NCBI GenBank assembly: GCA_964525965.1
Contig: CAZGKA010000081.1
Coordinates: 1 to 10,230 of the forward strand
Source: Methanodesulfokora sp964525965
GTDB taxonomy: Archaea; Korarchaeota; Korarchaeia; Korarchaeales; Korarchaeaceae
Reading direction: 5' to 3'
Length of the DNA stretch: 10,230 nt
Shown here: positions 5,678 to 10,230 of the stretch, piece by piece
How positions within the stretch are numbered: position 1 is the first letter of the stretch
How the letters are laid out: the number at the start of each line of letters is the position of its first letter
Notes under the pieces: generated by a model
What the model saw: only the letters and a program-made list of their open reading frames with translations
What the model was told of the DNA's origin: nothing
Databases searched by the model: none
Made by a program: the position numbers and the translations under genes

Positions 5678-5854
5678 ATGAAGAGGAAACGTAAGCTCAC
5701 AGTATGCCCTGTGTGTGGGAGCCCGCGTCTGGAGAAGGTATCCCCTTTCTCAGGATGGTTGACCCCTGAAGAGTGGTTCTGTCCCGACTGTGGATATAGA
5801 GGTCCCGTCTACGGCGAGATAGAGATCGACGAAGATTCTCAGGAGGAATCATAG
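5678..5854 (+). CDS. Small zinc-ribbon protein (58 residues)
   Basis: This short gene is supported by a good ribosome binding site and a clear zinc-ribbon: C10-PV-C13 and C35-PD-C38, each followed by Gly, spaced as in a four-cysteine zinc site. The N-terminus is very basic (MKRKRK) and the C-terminus acidic (EIEIDEDSQEES). Such small archaeal zinc ribbons often bind nucleic acids or the transcription or translation machinery, but the specific job is unknown. It starts divergently from the pilin-like gene and lies 42 nt upstream of the NifX-like gene, which appears to have its own promoter. Confidence 0.8.
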   Translation: MKRKRKLTVCPVCGSPRLEKVSPFSGWLTPEEWFCPDCGYRGPVYGEIEIDEDSQEES

Positions 5855-5866
5855 GGGCATCGTCAA

Positions 5867-5878
5867 CTTTTTCTTAAT
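5867..5878 (+). promoter_or_regulatory. TATA-like box for a leaderless NifX-like gene
   Basis: CTTTTTCTTAAT is centred about 25 nt before ATG 5897. No ribosome binding site precedes that ATG. This fits a leaderless transcript and favours the ATG over the TTG at 5894. Confidence 0.5.
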
Positions 5879-5896
5879 TCTGGACTTCGTCCCTTG

Positions 5897-6235
5897 ATGT
5901 TCAGATTGGCCATACCAGCTTGGTCTGATGAGGGGCTTGAGGCCAAGGTTCATCCCAGACCGCTCGGAGCACCATTCATGATAATGATAGATCTCGAGGA
6001 TAGAGAGATCAGAGAGGTACATGCTGTGAGGAACCCCGTCTCCACTTTTCTAGTAATAGGAAGGGACAGAAGCTTGGTATCTTGGCTGAAACACAAGAGG
6101 GTGGACGTGCTCATAGCCCCAAGGCTCGAGAACAACATAATAGAGAAGCTCGATCAGTGGGGGATCAACGCCTTCATAGCGGAGGGCAGAACCGTCAAGG
6201 AGCTCCTGGACAAGTACTTAGCTGAGTTCATGTGA
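5897..6235 (+). CDS. NifX/NifB-C-terminal-like (dinitrogenase FeMo-cofactor biosynthesis family) protein
   Basis: The protein (112 residues) begins MFRLAIPAWSDEGLEAKVHP and continues through a strand FMIMIDLEDREI, a second strand block VDVLIAPRLENNIIEKLDQWGI and a final AEGRTVKELLDKY. This is the layout of the small ribonuclease H-like domain found in NifX, NifY and the NifB C-terminus. In many archaea such proteins occur without nitrogenase genes and their role is unclear; binding of iron-sulfur or metal clusters is suspected. The usual HFGR block after the first strand is replaced by HPRPLGAPF, so cofactor binding may be altered. It overlaps the 3' end of htpX by 18 nt, tail to tail. Family assignment is fairly secure from the pattern, less so in function. 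Confidence 0.7.
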   Translation: MFRLAIPAWSDEGLEAKVHPRPLGAPFMIMIDLEDREIREVHAVRNPVSTFLVIGRDRSLVSWLKHKRVDVLIAPRLENNIIEKLDQWGINAFIAEGRTVKELLDKYLAEFM

Positions 6236-7165
6236 GAGCCTGTCCAGAGCCCTCAACCTGTCCGTTATGTTCGGATGTGTTGAGAATATTCCCAATATCC
6301 TCTCGGTGATGGAGACCTCCCTGTTCTTCAATTTTTCGATGAGGTTTCCATTGGGATCAAGTGAGTACGACTTCAGAGGATCGGATATCATCAGAGGCCT
6401 GAAGTGTGAGAGCTTCTCCGCTTTGGCAGGGTTATTGGACACGGAAATCTTGACGAGGGCCTTCTGCAGTTTCTCAGCGCCACCGTCCACCGACATAGCG
6501 CTGTGAGCATCCGCGTAGAACTCCCTGAGCCTGCTCAGCCTTAAGGACACGAGCTGAAGGACAACGGCCACCAGTAGGAGGACCCCTCCCACAGCAGCCA
6601 TCAGCGGTAAGTTGTCCCTGTCGTCTCCTATTGATGCGTAGCTGGACCACAGGAAGATCCTCCCAAGCAGCGAGAAGACCGCCGGGATGGCTGACGCTAT
6701 CATCATTATCTGCATGTCTCCATGTTTTATGTGCCCTATCTCGTGGCCTATGACGGCCTCGAGCTCGTCCCTGTCGAGAACCTTCAGTATTCCGCTGGTG
6801 ACCGCCACTTTGTAACCGGTGAACGGATTTCCATAGGCGAAAGCATTCGGCACATCTGTGGGAGCTAACATCAGCTCTGGTCTCTTTATCTCGCTCCTTG
6901 ACGATAATCTATCAACGATCTCGTGGAGCCACGGCATCTCATTTCTCTCTATCTTTCTGAGACCGTATGCTCTCTCGATTATCTTTGGGGAGGATATCCA
7001 CATCAGCACGTTGAAGACCAAGGCCAAGATCAACGCCGGGATGGCTCCCCAGAATGGAGTTACCACCACCACGAATATCAGGGTTGCCACTCCTATCAGA
7101 AGAGCTAAGGTTCCATACATATTGAGCTTTAGTGAGGGAAGCCACCCAAGGATCTTGTCGGGCAT
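6218..7165 (-). CDS. htpX: HtpX-type membrane zinc metalloprotease (M48 family)
   Basis: This 315-residue protein is a membrane-embedded protease for damaged or misfolded membrane proteins. The zinc site is HEIGH at 141-145 (GHEIGHIKHGD) with the third ligand Glu215 in REFYADA. Two hydrophobic helices lie near the N-terminus (about 16-36 and 40-58), and two more follow the HExxH (about 153-173 and 187-208), as in HtpX. NAFAYGNP (107-114) is a family block before the active site. The length is normal. The ATG at 7165 lies about 27-30 nt from the TATA-like box at 7190-7199, with no ribosome binding site, so the mRNA may be leaderless. It is read in the same direction as the guide RNA just upstream. 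Confidence 0.94.
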   Translation of the reverse strand: MPDKILGWLPSLKLNMYGTLALLIGVATLIFVVVVTPFWGAIPALILALVFNVLMWISSPKIIERAYGLRKIERNEMPWLHEIVDRLSSRSEIKRPELMLAPTDVPNAFAYGNPFTGYKVAVTSGILKVLDRDELEAVIGHEIGHIKHGDMQIMMIASAIPAVFSLLGRIFLWSSYASIGDDRDNLPLMAAVGGVLLLVAVVLQLVSLRLSRLREFYADAHSAMSVDGGAEKLQKALVKISVSNNPAKAEKLSHFRPLMISDPLKSYSLDPNGNLIEKLKNREVSITERILGIFSTHPNITDRLRALDRLSHELS

Positions 7166-7188
7166 ATCTTCAGTTTAGGGCCCGCAGG

Positions 7189-7199
7189 GGGTATAAAAC
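7189..7199 (-). promoter_or_regulatory. TATA-like box of htpX
   Basis: On the minus strand CGTTTTATACC is centred near 7194, about 27 nt before the inferred transcript start at or next to the htpX ATG. It lies downstream of the guide RNA's D box, so htpX probably has its own promoter. Confidence 0.55.
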
Positions 7200-7225
7200 G
7201 ATTACGGCAAATTTCCTAGTAAAGG

Positions 7226-7284
7226 AGCCTCAGCCCGCCCGTCAGTCGTCATCGCATCGGGCGAAGGAATTATCATCACAGGCC
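7226..7284 (-). ncRNA. Box C/D guide RNA (sRNA) directing 2'-O-methylation of 16S rRNA
   Basis: On the minus strand all parts of an archaeal double-guide C/D RNA appear in order with standard spacing. They are box C GUGAUGA (7279-7273), a 12-nt guide (7272-7261), D' CCGA (7260-7257), a 4-nt spacer, C' AUGACGA (7252-7246), a 12-nt guide (7245-7234) and D CUGA (7233-7230). C and D are perfect; C' and D' each differ by one base, which is usual. The flanks GGCC (7284-7281) and GGCU (7229-7226) can form a short closing stem. The D guide CUGACGGGCGGG pairs over 9-10 bases with the universal 16S sequence CCGCCCGUC. By the N+5 rule the target is the equivalent of E. coli C1402. The D' guide pairs over about 9 bases with 16S around 914-922. 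The RNA would act with L7Ae, Nop5 and fibrillarin. Confidence 0.82.
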
Positions 7285-7304
7285 AGCAGTTATAACGAAG
7301 GAAG

Positions 7305-7314
7305 GTTTGATAAA
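7305..7314 (-). promoter_or_regulatory. TATA-like box of the guide RNA
   Basis: On the minus strand TGTTTATCAA is centred near 7310, about 26 nt upstream of the start of the predicted closing stem at 7284. This is the distance expected if transcription begins at the mature 5' end. A second AT-rich word (GTTATAAC, near 7293) is too close to the RNA to fit. Confidence 0.5.
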
Positions 7315-7329
7315 CATTGCCGTTAGGTA

Positions 7330-7773
7330 TCAGAGGGGGCTCACATACCTGCATGCGAGAAGAACAGCTGCAGCAAACGCGCCTATGACTCCCTGACCAT
7401 CTCCTCCGAGCTCAAAGAGCCAGATATTTCTGAAAATGTTTGCTATGCCGTAGATCTCATCCTTGGAGATCTCTCTTCTCCTGATGTCCTCAGCCAGCGC
7501 GGCCGCCGTCTTATCCACGCCATCTATCACCAGCACCATCCCCGGATTGCCCTCTCCAGAGAGCGAAGCCACCTCGCCGGCCAAATCAGCTACGACTCCG
7601 GGATCACCCAGCGTCAAGGAAGCCCAGGCCCTTCCTCGGAGGACATCAAATCCGTGAACCTCGCTCGTCTTCATGCCCCTGGACTCTAGTGCTTGCCTGA
7701 TTTTCTTCATGATCTCCTCTGTGATGCCCACGTCATCGATCCCCAGAAAGACCATGGGCTGATCTGAGTTCAC
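7330..7773 (-). CDS. Stand-alone protein resembling the N-terminal domain of TiaS
   Basis: The 147-residue product shows, in order, FLGIDDVG (9-16), a block GFDVLRGRAWASLTL (41-55), NPGMVLVIDG (76-85) and GGDGQGVIGAFAA (123-135). These match the pattern of the N-terminal half of TiaS, the archaeal enzyme that makes agmatidine at C34 of tRNA-Ile2 (GIDDTDS, NPxxPYKTRGN, NPG, GxGVIGALAA). The later TiaS domains (ferredoxin-like fold, OB-fold, zinc ribbon) are absent, so it cannot be a complete TiaS. The DTDS part of the first motif is DVGI here, so kinase activity may be lost or changed. It starts with GTG overlapping the DUF711-like stop by 4 nt, which argues for a shared function. The assignment is by motif pattern and is tentative. 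Confidence 0.6.
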   Translation of the reverse strand: MNSDQPMVFLGIDDVGITEEIMKKIRQALESRGMKTSEVHGFDVLRGRAWASLTLGDPGVVADLAGEVASLSGEGNPGMVLVIDGVDKTAAALAEDIRRREISKDEIYGIANIFRNIWLFELGGDGQGVIGAFAAAVLLACRYVSPL

Positions 7774-8759
7774 GGGGACATCACCGGTACTGTCGTGAAC
7801 CTCTCAAGTTTAATCTCTTCCCCGACCTGGGCCTCGGTGGGTATCACCCGAACTCCGACGCTCCTCCTCTTTCTCACAGCTATCGCACGGACATCCCTCA
7901 ACAGAGCTCGGACAACCTTTAGATCGCGCGGTATGACCACCATGTCGAGGCCCGCCACACAAACCGAAACCATAGCCACGAGGTCTCTTGCCCTCAGACG
8001 ACCTTCCTTGGCCAATCTCATGAGGCCATCGTCCTCCGCGTAGGGGAGCATTAGCTCATTAAATCCGGTCGATCTAACCTTTTTGGACACCCTGCTCAGA
8101 AGTCTGTTTATCTCCCAGATCGCTGAGATTGTCCCTGGCTCCCCCACAGTCACTCCGAACATGACTTTCATGAGATCCACACAGCTTTCCTCCATCCACG
8201 GAGAGATTGAGAGATCGATCCCCAAGAAAGGTACGGAGTGTTCAGCAGAGGCCTCCACGAGGAGGCTGTTGACTTCTCTAGAGATCTCTTCGAACCTCGC
8301 AGCTGGGTCCTTAGAGCCCACCATGTCCGGTATCACTCTCATACAGGAGGAGAAACCCGTCCGAGTCGACTTAGTGACGGGGAAGTAGGGGGTCACGAGC
8401 CTGCTCCCATGGAAGAACCCTAGCTGCGTACAAGCTCCTTCTCCTATCTTTTTGCTGATCTCGCAGACGAGGTCTGCTGATTTCTCCGTCAGAGGAAGTG
8501 AGACGAAGATTCTGGGGTCCTCGAGCAGCTTCATCATGAACGATGAATGTCTGTTGAACGGCACTGCTATCAGATCGACCTGGTCCAGCTTGTTTATCAG
8601 ATCCGTTATGGTCTCCTCACGAAGCCCCTCTGGAAGAACGGCTCTCCTCGTCCACACGTCACCTACTGACTCCGAAAGCTCCAGAAATCTGTTGAAGAGG
8701 GATTCGCTTAGATGAGAGGGCTTGGATATGTGAAGCGAGACGGACCTCAGGATCACCAA
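7770..8759 (-). CDS. DUF711 (UPF0210)-like protein of unknown function
   Basis: The 329-residue protein has the blocks of the DUF711 family, related in fold to pyruvate-formate lyase. They are FLGIDLSISPW (178-188), GEPGT (206-210), GFNELMLPYAEDDGLM (232-247) and CVAGLDMVVIPRD (267-279), with a C-terminal proline- and glycine-containing VRVIPTEAQVGEEI. It is shorter than bacterial members, which usually exceed 400 residues. No function is firmly known for the family; I see no glycyl-radical motif. The start is TTG 8759; the next codon, GTG, is equally possible. A TATA-like word (about 8781-8788) lies 26 nt upstream. It is coupled by a 4-nt overlap to the TiaS-like gene. Confidence 0.75.
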   Translation of the reverse strand: MVILRSVSLHISKPSHLSESLFNRFLELSESVGDVWTRRAVLPEGLREETITDLINKLDQVDLIAVPFNRHSSFMMKLLEDPRIFVSLPLTEKSADLVCEISKKIGEGACTQLGFFHGSRLVTPYFPVTKSTRTGFSSCMRVIPDMVGSKDPAARFEEISREVNSLLVEASAEHSVPFLGIDLSISPWMEESCVDLMKVMFGVTVGEPGTISAIWEINRLLSRVSKKVRSTGFNELMLPYAEDDGLMRLAKEGRLRARDLVAMVSVCVAGLDMVVIPRDLKVVRALLRDVRAIAVRKRRSVGVRVIPTEAQVGEEIKLERFTTVPVMSP

Positions 8760-8780
8760 TTTGGATCTGAGCGACCGGGG

Positions 8781-8800
8781 TGGATAATGCTAAAAACTTA
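8781..8800. promoter_or_regulatory. Divergent promoter region between DUF711-like and XPD genes
   Basis: The 62-nt gap contains two AT-rich words. CATTATCC on the minus strand (8788-8781) is about 26 nt from the TTG at 8759. CTAAAAACTTA on the plus strand (8790-8800) is about 27 nt from the GTG at 8822. Both spacings fit leaderless transcripts and neither start has an obvious ribosome binding site. Confidence 0.5.
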
Positions 8801-8821
8801 TTCCGTTAAGATCTGAACGGA

Positions 8822-10230
8822 GTGATAAACATAGAGAGACTGTTCCCATACACCCCAAGAACAGGACAGAGCGAGCTAATTGATGACCTAGAACACAAGC
8901 TCAGGAGGAGCAGATTTATCTGCTTACATGCCCCCACGGGCTTCGGGAAAACCATAGCCGTCCTGTCGGTTCTACTGCCCTTGGCCATGAAGGAGAGATG
9001 CCACATACTCTGGTCCGTGAGGACGGGCAATGAGACGGACAGGCCTGTGGAGGAGCTTAAGGTCATAAAGAGGAAGTTTGACGTGGACGTATTCGGTCTG
9101 TCGTTTAGAGGCAAGAGGGACATGTGTCTCGCGGCTAGAACCAAGGGCATAAGAGATTACGAGTCCGTGAACAACTTCTGCTCGATGTACCGAAACAGAT
9201 GCCCCTACTACAGGAGGCTCGATCGCTTCGAGCTTGATTTCCCGGATGAACCACTGTTGTTCTCCGAGATCATGGAGATGGGAAGGCGCTGGGAGGTCTG
9301 TCCGTACTTCCTCCAGCTGAGGATGCTTGAGTACGCTGATCTGGTATCCATGAGCTACAACTACATCTTCTCCCCAGTTGGATGGGTTATCAGGAGATTT
9401 CTACCGTTTAGAAAGAGTTTTTTAGTGGTGGACGAGGCCCATAACCTCCAGAAAGTTGTTCCAAATCTCAACAGCGATAGCTTGACCCTCAGAGCAGTTG
9501 AGGGATGTATAAGGGAGGCAAGAAGCTTTCCTGATTTTCCTCCGGATATTCTAGATTCTTTAGTATCTCTAAAGGAAAATATGGAGGCTCTCAGAAGATC
9601 CCTCTCCGGCGAGGACGACGTATACGATCCTGAGGACCTCCTGAGGAGGTCCGGAATCTCAACGGAGCACCTCAAGATAATCTACAAGTTTGGAAATAAG
9701 GTTCTGGAGAGAAGGTTGGCTCAGGGAAAGAGTCCTAGATCTCATCTAAGACATATGGCATCCTTTTTCGCCAGAACTCTCGAGCTAAGGAATGTACTTG
9801 GGGTTTACAATCTGATGTCCATGGAGAACGGAAAGTTTTCCCTTAACCTAGCTGACATGAGGTGTTCTGAAATTTTAAAAGAGCTCTGGCCGAACTTCCG
9901 CAGGGTGGTCTTCATGTCCGGCACCCTAGAACCCATAGACGCTTTCTCCGAGGTAGTCGGAGTGGAGGGATGTTCTGGGATAGTCAAGGAATCCTTCGTC
10001 AGGAGGGAAAACGTGATCTCGTTCGTGTTAACCGATGTGACGACCAGAGGAGACGAGCTATCAGGCATAATGAGGGACAGGTACTGTAGAGCCATATGTT
10101 CATTCATAGAGCGTGTGAGAGGTAATGTGGCCGTCTTCTCCGCAAGTTACAGAATCCAAAGCGAGATATCCGATCCTGTAAAGGAGTTCTGCGATAGCTT
10201 AGGAATCAGGGTATTTGAGGAGAGGAAGGG
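8822..10230 (+). CDS. XPD/Rad3-family iron-sulfur DNA helicase, 5' part (cut by window edge)
   Basis: The frame runs open from GTG 8822 to the right edge (469 codons seen), so the gene is only partly present. The N-terminus has a Q-like motif (PYTPRTGQ, 9-16) and Walker A APTGFGKT (37-44). Between Walker A and the DEAH box lie four cysteines (C102, C120, C127, C160) in the place of the 4Fe-4S domain, the last in CPYF. Walker B is DEAH at 204-207 (LVVDEAHNL). A later VVFMSGTLEPIDAF is the conserved SGTL motif opening the second motor domain. XPD unwinds DNA 5' to 3' in repair, and archaeal members lack a TFIIH complex. A DinG-like relative cannot be excluded, but the cysteine domain and motif set favour XPD. 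Confidence 0.92.
   Translation, partial: MINIERLFPYTPRTGQSELIDDLEHKLRRSRFICLHAPTGFGKTIAVLSVLLPLAMKERCHILWSVRTGNETDRPVEELKVIKRKFDVDVFGLSFRGKRDMCLAARTKGIRDYESVNNFCSMYRNRCPYYRRLDRFELDFPDEPLLFSEIMEMGRRWEVCPYFLQLRMLEYADLVSMSYNYIFSPVGWVIRRFLPFRKSFLVVDEAHNLQKVVPNLNSDSLTLRAVEGCIREARSFPDFPPDILDSLVSLKENMEALRRSLSGEDDVYDPEDLLRRSGISTEHLKIIYKFGNKVLERRLAQGKSPRSHLRHMASFFARTLELRNVLGVYNLMSMENGKFSLNLADMRCSEILKELWPNFRRVVFMSGTLEPIDAFSEVVGVEGCSGIVKESFVRRENVISFVLTDVTTRGDELSGIMRDRYCRAICSFIERVRGNVAVFSASYRIQSEISDPVKEFCDSLGIRVFEERK

Noticed and set aside
5584..5700. N-terminal extension of the pilin-like frame up to 5700 on the minus strand
   Set aside because: The extension crosses the ribosome binding site and promoter of the divergent zinc-ribbon gene and buries the class III signal peptide; the ATG at 5583 explains the protein better.
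1..10230. CRISPR array, tRNA or rRNA genes, insertion sequences
   Set aside because: I looked for regularly spaced direct repeats, tRNA T-loop and acceptor patterns, and transposase motifs, and saw none.

Overview
The window is chromosomal DNA from an archaeon, most likely a thermophile. The signs are an XPD-type iron-sulfur helicase, archaeal-style MoaA and MoaC, an HtpX protease, a pilin with an archaeal class III signal peptide, frequent GTG and TTG starts, TATA-like boxes about 26 nt before leaderless starts, a T-tract terminator and an archaeal box C/D guide RNA. A TACK-group lineage such as Korarchaeota is possible, but the sequence here does not settle that.

Layout. 2-214 is the C-terminal end of a mannose-6-phosphate isomerase-type cupin (plus strand), overlapping tail to tail with pyrrolidone carboxylate peptidase (779-189, minus). 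A divergent promoter at about 792-810 serves the peptidase and a plus-strand run: an NAD-dependent sugar epimerase, then moaA and moaC of molybdopterin synthesis. These are followed, with almost no gaps, by five unrecognised small genes (3185-4974), each with an N-terminal hydrophobic helix and several with N-glycosylation sequons and cysteines. A sixth (5029-5352) has a signal peptide plus two membrane helices joined by a short basic loop. It converges on a minus-strand gene (5583-5365) for a 72-residue pilin-like protein. A 58-residue zinc ribbon (5678-5854) and a NifX-like protein (5897-6235) come next.

The rest is mostly minus strand. Reading from the right, a DUF711-like gene (8759-7770) overlaps by 4 nt a gene resembling only the N-terminal domain of the tRNA-Ile2 enzyme TiaS (7773-7330). 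Then come a previously unlisted box C/D guide RNA (about 7284-7226) and htpX (7165-6218). From 8822 to the right edge an XPD-family helicase is read on the plus strand and is cut off by the window.

The two most interesting items are these. First, the C/D RNA has textbook spacing (C, 12 nt, D', 4 nt, C', 12 nt, D). Its D guide matches the universal 16S rRNA helix 44 sequence and, by the N+5 rule, selects the equivalent of E. coli C1402. Second, the 3185-5583 island of tiny, translationally coupled exported or membrane proteins looks like parts of an undescribed surface structure or DNA-transfer apparatus; no ATPase for it is visible in this window.
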